Positions 41,108 through 49,437 of a stretch of 64,000 nt of DNA are shown here, in pieces; position 1 is the stretch's first letter, and every line of letters begins with the position of its first letter. The translations under genes were made by a program, and so were the position numbers. Under the pieces are notes generated by a model, which worked only from the letters and a program-made list of their open reading frames with translations, had not been told where the DNA came from and made no database searches. The DNA comes from Paenibacillus_AR sp051594765 (GTDB lineage Bacteria > Bacillota > Bacilli > Paenibacillales > NBRC-103111): the NCBI RefSeq assembly GCF_051594765.1, contig NZ_JBPPGJ010000019.1:1-64000 (forward strand), given 5' to 3'.

Positions 41108-41132
41108 GCATTATTTTGGGGGGACAGGCTGA

Positions 41133-43403
41133 TTACTCCGGCATCCTGCCAGCAACATAGGCAAGATCCGCAATATCGATCCGGCCATCTCCGTTCTGAT
41201 CGGCCGTCCGGGCCGTTGCCCAATCCGCGCTGCCGGAGTTCTTGCCGAAGTGAGAAGCGGCGATCGCCAGATCGCCTACATCCACGGCGCCGTCCTTGTT
41301 CAAGTCTGCAGACGGGGCTCCAATGGAGATGCTCTTGCTGCCAGGGGCTGCTTGAACGACGGCTCCCGCAGGCGCCGTTCCGAGCTTCACGCGGACCGCG
41401 GCAATCGTCCCGGACGTGTTCTGAACGCCCTCCTTGACCTTGAAGATCACCTTCAAGACCGGTGTGCTGGCGCCGGATACCCCTCCGATATGGGCTGCAA
41501 CCAGTCTCACTTGGCCGGCCGTACCCCGTTCCTCCTTCACGATTCGGATGCTATCGCTTGCCCCTGCCGCGCTCACATAGTCGAAGACATGGGCATCATA
41601 GGTTAAGATCAGGTCCTGGGCATAAGCGCTCTGCGCCACATTGTCCAAGCTTACGGTCGCCGTGAAGGTGCTGCCCGGCTCCACGCTGTTATCTGCCGTT
41701 AGCCCGGCGGCCGGATCCGACTGGGTGCCGAGTTCTGCGACGAAGGTAGTCACGCTCTGGGCGGGAAGCTCGGCGCTGAAGGAAGCGTCCGACAGCCGGA
41801 CAGGCGTCCCGGCCGCCAGGCTCCTACTGCCGTCCGTTATCCACGATGCGACCCGCGCCATGGAGCCGTTCTCCAGGCCGAAGGTTTGGCTGACGGCCGA
41901 TGTTCCCTTGTTCACCGCAACCATGACTATTTTTCCATCCCCCTTATACGCAGAGACGAATACCCCCGGGGCAGGGTTCCGGGTCGCATCCACCCTTACA
42001 TAGCCGGGGCGCACGAATTTCGAATAATGGGCCATGGCGTATCCGCGTTTGCTGATGGTTCCATCCTCCTTGATCGGACCGTACTGCCTGCGGATGTACC
42101 ACCAGACATAGGTCTGGAAGTTCCCTTCGACCATGGCATTGTACATATGCTCCGCCACGCCCAAGGCTTCCGGCCAGCGATCCGCCGAGTTGCTTTCGCT
42201 GTTGGGATAATAGACCTCCGTCATCCAGAGCTCCTTGCCTGCCCCCTTTTGTTCGAACAAAGGGTACGGGAAGTCACTGTACTTCGTTCCATACGTATGG
42301 GCGCCGAGAATGTCCATATTGGCCAAAGCTGCCGGATCGTTCAGGAGGGGATCGGACATTTTCTTGACATACGAGAAGGACTCCGGGGCAATGACCCGGT
42401 TATGAATGGATCCCGCGTTCTCCTTCATAAAACGCAGCATTTCATCGGGGGACCACCAAGTCCAATCATGGGCATAGTCAGGCTCATTCTGGATCGATAT
42501 CCCGTATAAGTTCACACCGTTGCTCTTCATATAAGAATCAAAGTCATTCAGGTATTGGGCATAATCCTCGTACCTGTCGTATTTCAGCCGTCTCGCCGCC
42601 GTTCCTTGCACGTATGGGGATACCTGGACGTGATCGATATTCGGTCCTTCCGTCCCGGTCGTCACCAGCTTGAGAGTGCTGGTCCCGTTCACCATAGGCA
42701 CCTGGATGGACAGCTCGCCCCAGGACGTCCAACTTCCGGTGGCTGCAAACGCCACTTGGCTGAGCGCCTTCGTCCCGTTCACATACACATCCAAATAAGC
42801 GGTTCCCGTCTGCAGGGCGTACCGGATCTTGATATTCTTGGTCCCCGTACTGCCGATGGTAATACCGTTAAACTGGACGGATGCATCGGTAGCGGCCTGG
42901 AAATCCACGTAACCGCTGCCTGTATATCCGGAATAGGCGTTCCCTACTATGGACTCGGCCAACGCTGTGCCTGTCTCCGCCTCATACGTGGTACCGGTGC
43001 CCGTACTGGTCCCCTGCGTGAAGGTTTCCACCATATCGCTAGGAGGATTCCACGGCGAAGCGAAAACGATGGCGCCATGCTCCTGCGCCGCCTTTGCCGT
43101 TTCAACCTCCCGGTACCAGTTCGTTTTATCCTCGGTAATCGGGATTCGGAGTACGGAAAAGCCCAATTGATTCTCCCCGTTGCCAAAGGCGGTCTCCCGC
43201 TGCTCCGGTGTCAAGTCTCCGATCCATAGCGGATGATTCATACCACCGAAACCGCGGATCACTTGTTTCTCCGATGCTGCACGGATGGTGACATCGTAGG
43301 CGGTTGCCTGGGCAGCCGCCGGCACACTGATGAACGGCACCGCCATGGCACATGCCAACCCTGCAAGAACCGGTGTTTTCAGCCTTGAAAACATAGGATT
43401 CAA
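41133..43403 (-). CDS. GH30_8 glucuronoxylanase with a CBM6-like domain inserted in the barrel, plus cohesin-like and dockerin domains
   Basis: A 756-aa secreted protein (signal peptide 1-32). GH30_8 blocks: KQVIRGFGGMNHPLWIGDLT, QNEPDYA (acid/base Glu307), LWMTEVYYPN (nucleophile Glu396), WWYIRRQYGP (uronic-acid-binding Arg). A CBM6-like domain (about 131-267) interrupts the barrel right after WNPPSDMVETF, where the XynC-like protein at 54701 has only five to eight residues; their CBMs are clear paralogues. After GH30 come a cohesin-like domain (about 565-695; VEPGSTFTATVSLD, LTYDAHVFDYV) and a dockerin (698-756; DLNKDGAVDVGDL and DQNGDGRIDIADL). It is the last cohesin-dockerin gene before ytfQ, co-transcribed with GH43 across a 79-bp gap. 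Confidence 0.92.
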   Translation of the reverse strand: MNPMFSRLKTPVLAGLACAMAVPFISVPAAAQATAYDVTIRAASEKQVIRGFGGMNHPLWIGDLTPEQRETAFGNGENQLGFSVLRIPITEDKTNWYREVETAKAAQEHGAIVFASPWNPPSDMVETFTQGTSTGTGTTYEAETGTALAESIVGNAYSGYTGSGYVDFQAATDASVQFNGITIGSTGTKNIKIRYALQTGTAYLDVYVNGTKALSQVAFAATGSWTSWGELSIQVPMVNGTSTLKLVTTGTEGPNIDHVQVSPYVQGTAARRLKYDRYEDYAQYLNDFDSYMKSNGVNLYGISIQNEPDYAHDWTWWSPDEMLRFMKENAGSIHNRVIAPESFSYVKKMSDPLLNDPAALANMDILGAHTYGTKYSDFPYPLFEQKGAGKELWMTEVYYPNSESNSADRWPEALGVAEHMYNAMVEGNFQTYVWWYIRRQYGPIKEDGTISKRGYAMAHYSKFVRPGYVRVDATRNPAPGVFVSAYKGDGKIVMVAVNKGTSAVSQTFGLENGSMARVASWITDGSRSLAAGTPVRLSDASFSAELPAQSVTTFVAELGTQSDPAAGLTADNSVEPGSTFTATVSLDNVAQSAYAQDLILTYDAHVFDYVSAAGASDSIRIVKEERGTAGQVRLVAAHIGGVSGASTPVLKVIFKVKEGVQNTSGTIAAVRVKLGTAPAGAVVQAAPGSKSISIGAPSADLNKDGAVDVGDLAIAASHFGKNSGSADWATARTADQNGDGRIDIADLAYVAGRMPE

Positions 43404-43407
43404 CTCC

Positions 43408-43430
43408 CTTTGTTTATCGCTTAAACAAAG
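43408..43430. promoter_or_regulatory. 23-bp inverted repeat before the GH30 ribosome binding site
   Basis: Arms CTTTGTTTA and TAAACAAAG are perfect 9-bp complements around AGCGA. It abuts the GGGAG site of the gene at 43403, so it may be an operator or an RNA hairpin that occludes translation. Confidence 0.5.
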
Positions 43431-43482
43431 CTATGGACAAGGGGCCTTAGCTCCCTCATCCATAGCGTTCCTCCTGTTTAAC

Positions 43483-46400
43483 CTATTCCTCTATCTTGGT
43501 TGCGACATACGCAAGATCCGTAATATCGATCCGGTTGTCTGCGTTCAGGTCTGCGATCTTAGCCGTTGCCCAGTCTGTGCCAGTGGAATCCTTGCCGTAA
43601 TAGTAAGCGACGATCGCCAGATCGCCTACGTCCACCTGACCGTCATTGTTCAAGTCTGCAGACGCTTCCTTAATGACCGCTGCTTTGAAGGTATCCACCG
43701 CTGCATTCAGGGCGGTTACGGCACCGTCCACCTGGGACTGTGTCGCTCCTGCGTTGTCCTTGACCGCTTGTGCGGCGTTAATGGCTGTACCGAAGGCGTC
43801 CTTGGCCGCCTGCGGGTATTGGCCCGGCAGCGTACCGGCGACTGCGGCGTTAAACAGACTTTGCGCAGAGGCAATCGCTGTAGTCAACGCCGTCTTATCC
43901 ACCACCGGCTGCTCGACTGCACGGACGAAGATGCTCTTGCTGCCAAGTGCCGCCTGCACCACGGTGCCATCTGCCGTACCCAGCTTGGCTTGGGAAACGG
44001 CGATCGACCCGGTCGTATTTTGAACGCCGGCCTTCACATGGAAGGATAAATTCAGTATAGGCGTACTGATTCCATCTACCCCACCGATATTGGCGGCAAC
44101 AAGTCGTACCTTGCCTGCTGTGGATTTATCCTCCTTCAGGAGCTGAATATGATCGTTCGTCCCTGACGCACCCCCATATTCGAATACGTTGGAATCGTAG
44201 GTCAGCGTGATGTCCTGCGCGTACACGCTCTGCGTCACGCCATCGAGACTCACGGCCGCCGTAAAGCTGCTTCCGGGCTTCACGCTGCTGTCTGCCGAGA
44301 TGTCAGCCGTCAGGGTCTTGGGTGCCGGCCAGACAGGATCGGATGCGGCGCTGCTGGTGGTTACGTAAATCCGGTCGATGACGAAGCCGTCCTCTCTTCC
44401 CCAGAGGTTCAATTCATGCACACCGGCTGTTACGTTCAAGGCAGATCCACCGCTTACTCCGCCGGCGGCACCGCTTACATTGACCCATTTGAACTGGCCT
44501 CCGCTCACCGCTTGTATGCCGTTCGCCGTGAATTTGTACTCGTTATCCACTCCAACATGGATGGAGTCCGAATTGAAATCGACGCTCTTGCTCAGCAGCC
44601 ATACGTTATAGCTGCCGGATGCAGGGAAGTTGATCTTATAATTCAGACTGGAGCCCCCGGAGAGGGTTGCCGCATCGGTCCCCGGCATATTGAAGCCATT
44701 ATCCGGCCCGAACAGCATAGCTTTGGTGGACACTCCGTCAACAAGAGACCATGTATGTCCGTTGACGGTACCTTTGACATAAGCCGTGGCGGAGTTGTCG
44801 GCCGCTGTCTCCGCTTCGATGGCCACTACAGCGGCAAGGTTCACCGTAACCGAGATTTGTGCGGTTGCAGCTTCTCCCAGAGCTCCCTTGAAGCTCACCG
44901 AAACCTGGGTGGTGCCGCTTGCTTTGGCTGTGATCATTCCGTTGGCAACATCTGCGATGCCCGGATTCGGATTGCTATAGGTCGCCGTTTTGGTTACATC
45001 CTCCGTATGTCCGTCCATATATTCGGCGGTTACTTTGAAAGCCGCTGTTTTGCCCGTATCCAGCGCTATGGAAGGATTGTCAACCGTAATCCGTTTCACG
45101 GTCAGCTCGCTGTTCAGATCCTTGACCAGCATATGAAGGGTATCGGCCTTGCCGTTATAGGTGACGGAGATGCCCGTTGTGCCGTAGCCCACGCCGGTAA
45201 CCACGCCGTCATGAACACTTACTATACCGCTTTGCGCCGGCGTAACCACCGCCTGAGACGTTACATCTTGGCTGGTCCCGTCGGAATAGACGGCGGTCAC
45301 CTTCATGGTTGCCTGATTGTTGCCAGGCACGATGTCCATCTTCTCCTTATCGATGGAGGCATTGATGGCGGCAAGCTCCTTCACGCTGCTCTTCGGACTG
45401 AACCGCCAATGATCCACCTTGAAGAGATTGCCCGATGCCGCACCTCTATAGACCATATACAGATCATGGACTCCCGTGGCACCGGTGACGTTGATGGTTT
45501 CCGGCTTCCAGCTGTTCTCTCCACCGGTGTTGGAGATGGGGAGGGTTCCGACCAAGGGGCCATCGGCGCTATCCAGCCGCAGCTCGATCTGCCCGCCGTT
45601 GGTGCCGGACGCGACCTGGGCCGTGAAGGTGCCCGCTCCCTCTGCACCGAAGTCAACCTTGGACACGGCGGTCCAATCTCCATCCTGGATGCTGCTGACC
45701 GCCAGGTTCACACTGCTGACCGTCCCCCCCGGTTCCGTCGTGCTTTCTGTGGAGATGCCTCCGTTCCAGCCCAAGGTTTCGGCCTCCACCCTCTGGTAGG
45801 GGTCCAGATTCTTCACCTGCGGAACCCCTTTATAGTCTCCGGTTATATTCTGGATGACTCCGTTGGCGTCGAATGTGACCTTGTTGATCTGAGCGTTCCG
45901 GTAGCCATGGGGCTGCCCTCCCATTTGCGGCCAATCACCGCTTTCGGCCATGGCCTTGGCCAGGGTCTGGGCATGGTAGGTGATGTACCATTGACCGTTA
46001 AACTCGAACATGGCGTGATGATTATTGCCTCCGACCCCGAAGAAGTTGGCAGGGTTGGGCAGGATCGTTTTGACAAAGGTAAATGGACCCATCGGGTTGT
46101 CGCTCACCATATAAGCAATGGTTCCGGTCGGAATATCCGAGGGATGCGCGCCGGAGAAGTTCGTGCAATAGGAGTAATAATACTTCCCATTGTACTTGTT
46201 AATGCCCGAATCCTCGAACAGCCAAGGCGGGTTGATCGGCTTCATCGTTCCGCCGCTGGCAGACAGATCGAGACTGATCATATCCGCTCCAAGCTTGGCA
46301 ACGCGTGCCGTTCCCGGGTCCGCCTCCTTGCCGGTCGGAACGCCGCCGCCAGCATAGATGTAGGCGCTTCCGTCATCATCTACCAGCACCGCAGGGTCGA

Positions 46401-46971
46401 ACAGCCAGGTGACGTCACTGGCTCCCGGCGTATTCCGGTTAATCAGCGCCTTGCCAATGGGATCTGTAAACGGGCCGATTGGACTGTCTGCCGTCAGTAC
46501 GCCGATGCCGTTGGCGCTGTCTGCGAAGTAAAGGAAGAACTTTTCCTTGCCATCGATCGTTTTATGGGCGGCTGACGGCGCCCAGGAGTTGGTGGCCCAT
46601 TTGGCCGCCCCCTGCGCACCCGCTGCAAGAATCTCTCCATGGTCCGTCCAGTTCACCATGTCATCCGACGAGACAACGGTAATTTTATTGATCAGGCTGT
46701 AGGAGATATCCTTGACGGTACCGTCGGCATTGTACTGCATGAAGTCATTGGTCATATAGACATACACCCTGCCGTTATACACCATGGCAAAAGGGTCGGC
46801 TCCGAACTTTTGTGAGAAGAGCGGATTGCCGTTTCCGGGTGTTTTGGCATAGGCAGGCGCAAGCTGAGTCGCTGCCGCCTTCGCCGGTACAGGTGCCGTC
46901 ACCAGGGTTGAAACGGATGTGCAAAGGGCTAACGCCATGGTTACAGCCAACGTTTTCTTCCATCTTTTCAT
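43483..46971 (-). CDS. multidomain GH43 arabinoxylan arabinofuranohydrolase with CBM6, cohesin-like, FIVAR and dockerin domains
   Basis: An 1162-aa secreted protein. Signal 1-35. GH43 (40-385) is close to XynD arabinoxylan arabinofuranohydrolase: SQKFGADPFAMVYNGRVY, base Asp59, Asp192 (FDPAV), acid Glu253. CBM6-like at about 392-526, two Big-type Ig domains (530-712), a second CBM-like domain (715-875), cohesin-like (888-1017; VKPGSSFTAAVSLD), FIVAR (1024-1101) and dockerin (1103-1162; DLNNDGQVDVGDL, DLNADNRIDITDL). It should release arabinofuranosyl side chains from xylan. GGAGG 7 nt before the ATG. It follows the 46994-48400 gene by 22 bp. Confidence 0.92.
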   Translation of the reverse strand: MKRWKKTLAVTMALALCTSVSTLVTAPVPAKAAATQLAPAYAKTPGNGNPLFSQKFGADPFAMVYNGRVYVYMTNDFMQYNADGTVKDISYSLINKITVVSSDDMVNWTDHGEILAAGAQGAAKWATNSWAPSAAHKTIDGKEKFFLYFADSANGIGVLTADSPIGPFTDPIGKALINRNTPGASDVTWLFDPAVLVDDDGSAYIYAGGGVPTGKEADPGTARVAKLGADMISLDLSASGGTMKPINPPWLFEDSGINKYNGKYYYSYCTNFSGAHPSDIPTGTIAYMVSDNPMGPFTFVKTILPNPANFFGVGGNNHHAMFEFNGQWYITYHAQTLAKAMAESGDWPQMGGQPHGYRNAQINKVTFDANGVIQNITGDYKGVPQVKNLDPYQRVEAETLGWNGGISTESTTEPGGTVSSVNLAVSSIQDGDWTAVSKVDFGAEGAGTFTAQVASGTNGGQIELRLDSADGPLVGTLPISNTGGENSWKPETINVTGATGVHDLYMVYRGAASGNLFKVDHWRFSPKSSVKELAAINASIDKEKMDIVPGNNQATMKVTAVYSDGTSQDVTSQAVVTPAQSGIVSVHDGVVTGVGYGTTGISVTYNGKADTLHMLVKDLNSELTVKRITVDNPSIALDTGKTAAFKVTAEYMDGHTEDVTKTATYSNPNPGIADVANGMITAKASGTTQVSVSFKGALGEAATAQISVTVNLAAVVAIEAETAADNSATAYVKGTVNGHTWSLVDGVSTKAMLFGPDNGFNMPGTDAATLSGGSSLNYKINFPASGSYNVWLLSKSVDFNSDSIHVGVDNEYKFTANGIQAVSGGQFKWVNVSGAAGGVSGGSALNVTAGVHELNLWGREDGFVIDRIYVTTSSAASDPVWPAPKTLTADISADSSVKPGSSFTAAVSLDGVTQSVYAQDITLTYDSNVFEYGGASGTNDHIQLLKEDKSTAGKVRLVAANIGGVDGISTPILNLSFHVKAGVQNTTGSIAVSQAKLGTADGTVVQAALGSKSIFVRAVEQPVVDKTALTTAIASAQSLFNAAVAGTLPGQYPQAAKDAFGTAINAAQAVKDNAGATQSQVDGAVTALNAAVDTFKAAVIKEASADLNNDGQVDVGDLAIVAYYYGKDSTGTDWATAKIADLNADNRIDITDLAYVATKIEE
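43486..44870. repeat. duplicated cohesin-FIVAR-dockerin-CBM coding block, copy A
   Basis: This C-terminal half of the GH43 gene is visibly similar at DNA level to 49441-50800 in the other GH43 gene: dockerin, FIVAR, cohesin and the adjoining CBM occur in the same order. The dockerin/cohesin part also resembles 41136-41700 in the GH30 gene. It indicates recent module duplication; percent identity was not computed. Confidence 0.75.
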
Positions 46972-46993
46972 AGACTAGCCTCCATTTTCTTGA

Positions 46994-48400
46994 TTATTCA
47001 TCCGACATCTGGACCGCAATGGAAACCAGGTCGGTGATGTCGATCCTGCCGTCATGATTCACATCCGCCGCCTTGACCGACGGCCAGTCTGCGCTATCGG
47101 AGGTCTTCCCGTAGGAATACACCGCCAAGGCAAGATCACCTACGGATATGATTCCGTCTCCGTTGATATCGCCTTGCTCTGCGCCGACCGTGATCGTGAT
47201 ACTGCCTAGTCCCGCCTGGAGGACCGCCCCCTCCGGCCCGCTGCCCAGCTTAGCCTCGGTTACAGCGATGGAGCCCGCACCGCTCCCGGCGGTCTGCTTA
47301 GCCTTGAAGTAGATCTTCAATATGGGCGCCTCTCCGATCACGCCTCCATCATTGGCCGCCAGGATATGAATGGTTCCAGACGCATGCGCTTCCTTCTTGG
47401 CTATGATGATTCTGCTGCTGGCGGCTTCCGCATCGATATATTCGAACCGTGTCGTATCATAGCTCAAGGTTATATCTTCGGCATGAATCGCCTGGCTCAG
47501 GTTGATCAGATTCAAGAGGACATCGAAGGCTTCTCCTGCAAGGACCCGCTCGCTTCCCCTTAAGGAAACCGCAGGTGTTCCGGTATCCGGCACGACTCTG
47601 AAAGCATCGATCAGCACCTTGGTTCCCGGATATACGGTGCTGGACGGATTTTTCACCCCGGTGGCCACCACCCGGATCGTGTGCGTTCCGTAGGGCAAAC
47701 CCTCCCGGCTGAAGTTAATATATTGTTGGATGGCGCTGGGAGCCATAAACGGGTCTACCGTAGAAGCCTTCATGCCGTCCAGATATACCTCCGCCACACC
47801 GCCGGAATAGTTGGCTTCGCCGATCCACTGGATGCCGGTGCCGGTAAACGTATATTCGGCATAGGCCGGAACAGAAGCGGAATAGCGGTCATCCTCGGGA
47901 GGTATAACAGATATTCCCGTCCCTTGATAGTAGCCCGCGTTAGCGGAAGGAGCCCACGCTTCCCCGCTTCCCGCACTAACGTATCGGATGGCCAGATCGG
48001 GATTATCCACGGTCATCAGGCTGCTTGTGATCCGGATGATCTGCTCCCCCTTATGGCCCGACCCATCCGATTGGGCTGCCGTTATTTTGATCGATCCGCC
48101 TTGGTTGGCTGAGGCCGTCAGGATACAGGACAGCGGGCTAATGGGTACGACCGCTGCCGCATCCGTTGCCCCACCGTCCAGATCCGTCACCGTCCAGTTT
48201 ACCGATTTCCCCGGCGTGACTCCGGATGCCACCAGCTTCATGGACGTGCCTTTTTCGATTTGCGTGGCATTCCCGTTGGCTCCGGATATCACGATGGGAT
48301 TCCCGGCAGCCGCTGCAGGAAGAACGGTAAGGGGGGCAAGGACCATGATCAGAAGGAGCAGCATGGAGATGGTTTTCCTGAGTCTGTTCGATATTGCCAC
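46994..48400 (-). CDS. non-catalytic carbohydrate-binding protein with cohesin-like and dockerin domains
   Basis: A 468-aa secreted protein. Signal 1-32, Ig-like domain 33-125 (SGANGNATQIEKGTSMKLVASG), a galactose-binding-like sandwich at about 128-268 (AEYTFTGTGIQWIGEANYSG; GTHTIRVVATG), a cohesin-like domain at about 275-403 (VLAGEAFDVLLNL; ITLSYDTTRFEYID) and a dockerin 406-468 (DINGDGIISVGDL, DVNHDGRIDITDL). No glycosidase motif. It is the third gene of the minus-strand cohesin-dockerin operon, 22 bp after the SLH gene and 22 bp before GH43. It may act as a bridge or substrate-targeting subunit. Confidence 0.88.
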   Translation of the reverse strand: MAISNRLRKTISMLLLLIMVLAPLTVLPAAAAGNPIVISGANGNATQIEKGTSMKLVASGVTPGKSVNWTVTDLDGGATDAAAVVPISPLSCILTASANQGGSIKITAAQSDGSGHKGEQIIRITSSLMTVDNPDLAIRYVSAGSGEAWAPSANAGYYQGTGISVIPPEDDRYSASVPAYAEYTFTGTGIQWIGEANYSGGVAEVYLDGMKASTVDPFMAPSAIQQYINFSREGLPYGTHTIRVVATGVKNPSSTVYPGTKVLIDAFRVVPDTGTPAVSLRGSERVLAGEAFDVLLNLINLSQAIHAEDITLSYDTTRFEYIDAEAASSRIIIAKKEAHASGTIHILAANDGGVIGEAPILKIYFKAKQTAGSGAGSIAVTEAKLGSGPEGAVLQAGLGSITITVGAEQGDINGDGIISVGDLALAVYSYGKTSDSADWPSVKAADVNHDGRIDITDLVSIAVQMSDE

Positions 48401-48422
48401 TGTATCACCTTCGTTCGGGATT

Positions 48423-49415
48423 CTACTTGTTCAACAGCCTGTAGAGGATCACGGCCGCTTCCGCTCTGGTCGCCGTATCGTTAGGCTTGATCATGCCGTT
48501 ATGTCCTTGGATGATCCCGGCCTTGTGCATCTGACCCAAGGCGTTAACCGCATACGCCGCTACCTCCTCGGAATCACGGAAGCCGCCTAAGTCGCTGGCC
48601 GGCTCATCCAGCATTCTTCCGGCCTTCTTCATGGCACGGGTAGCCAGCACGATCATGTCCTGCCTCGATATCCTGCCGCCGGGATCGAACCGGTTATCGC
48701 CTATGCCTTGGGCTATACCCAGCTTGCGCGCGATCCCTACCTCCCGGTCATAATAATCGGACGGTTCCACATCGTCGAACTGACCGTCTGGCTCTGCATG
48801 AAGCTGCAGGGCCCGGACCAAGAGACACATAAAATCCGCCCTTGTGATCGCTTCCCCCGGGCTGAAGGCTGCAGCGGACGTTCCCTTGATGATGCCCGAT
48901 GCGGCGAGGGATTCGATCTGCATCCTTGCCCACTCATAGCCTCCCAGGTCATCGAAGGCGGCTCCATACCGGTACACCGCTGCCGTCAGACTCGGGTCCA
49001 GCGCCTTCACGGATTCCAGCTTGATATGGGCGCTGCCCGAAGCTTTCCCCTTGAAGACGATCCTGCTAAGGGCTACATCCCCTTGCTCCCCGGCTTTCTT
49101 CCCGATTTTGGTAAAGGCAATGGTCATTTTGCCGTTCGCCGCCTTGGGCGGGATAAAGAAGCCTTCCAGCTTCGATTCCGCCTTATCCAGCTCCACCATA
49201 TCGGAATCAAACGTAATGAGAGCTTCGTAGGCGTAGAGGCCTTTCAGGTTGCTTCCATGGATCGTGACCTCCAGCGTCTGATCCGGTAATACGCGCTCTG
49301 AGCTTTGACTCAGGGTGAACGCCGTATCGCCATCCGCATACACGACACCGGGAATACAAGCAGCCAACAAGAGTGCGAGGAGCAATCCCGCGATCGTACA
49401 GTTCCCTTTTCTCAT
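48423..49415 (-). CDS. cohesin-like/SLH anchor protein of the xylanolytic locus
   Basis: A 330-aa exported protein. Signal 1-27; LLAAC also fits a lipobox, so lipidation cannot be excluded. Cohesin-like domain at about 30-165 (SERVLPDQTLEVTIHG; ALITFDSDMVELD), then three SLH repeats at about 168-330 (TRADFMCLLVRAL; SRQDMIVLATRAM; TRAEAAVILYRLL). There is no dockerin, so it can only be a terminal, surface-bound acceptor. ATG 49415 lies 6 nt after AAGGAGA; longer frames would overlap GH43. The 22-bp gaps to both neighbours indicate one transcript. It parallels the anchor at 8792-10003. Confidence 0.9.
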   Translation of the reverse strand: MRKGNCTIAGLLLALLLAACIPGVVYADGDTAFTLSQSSERVLPDQTLEVTIHGSNLKGLYAYEALITFDSDMVELDKAESKLEGFFIPPKAANGKMTIAFTKIGKKAGEQGDVALSRIVFKGKASGSAHIKLESVKALDPSLTAAVYRYGAAFDDLGGYEWARMQIESLAASGIIKGTSAAAFSPGEAITRADFMCLLVRALQLHAEPDGQFDDVEPSDYYDREVGIARKLGIAQGIGDNRFDPGGRISRQDMIVLATRAMKKAGRMLDEPASDLGGFRDSEEVAAYAVNALGQMHKAGIIQGHNGMIKPNDTATRAEAAVILYRLLNK

Positions 49416-49437
49416 CTTCGATCTCCTTGTCATGGGC

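Noticed and set aside
43411..43427. TGTTTA-N5-TAAACA as a CcpA cre site
   Set aside because: The bases around the central CG do not fit the consensus; it is described as an unassigned inverted repeat.
44416..46575. 719-aa open frame on the plus strand
   Set aside because: Antisense of the GH43 coding region, no recognisable domains, implausible composition.
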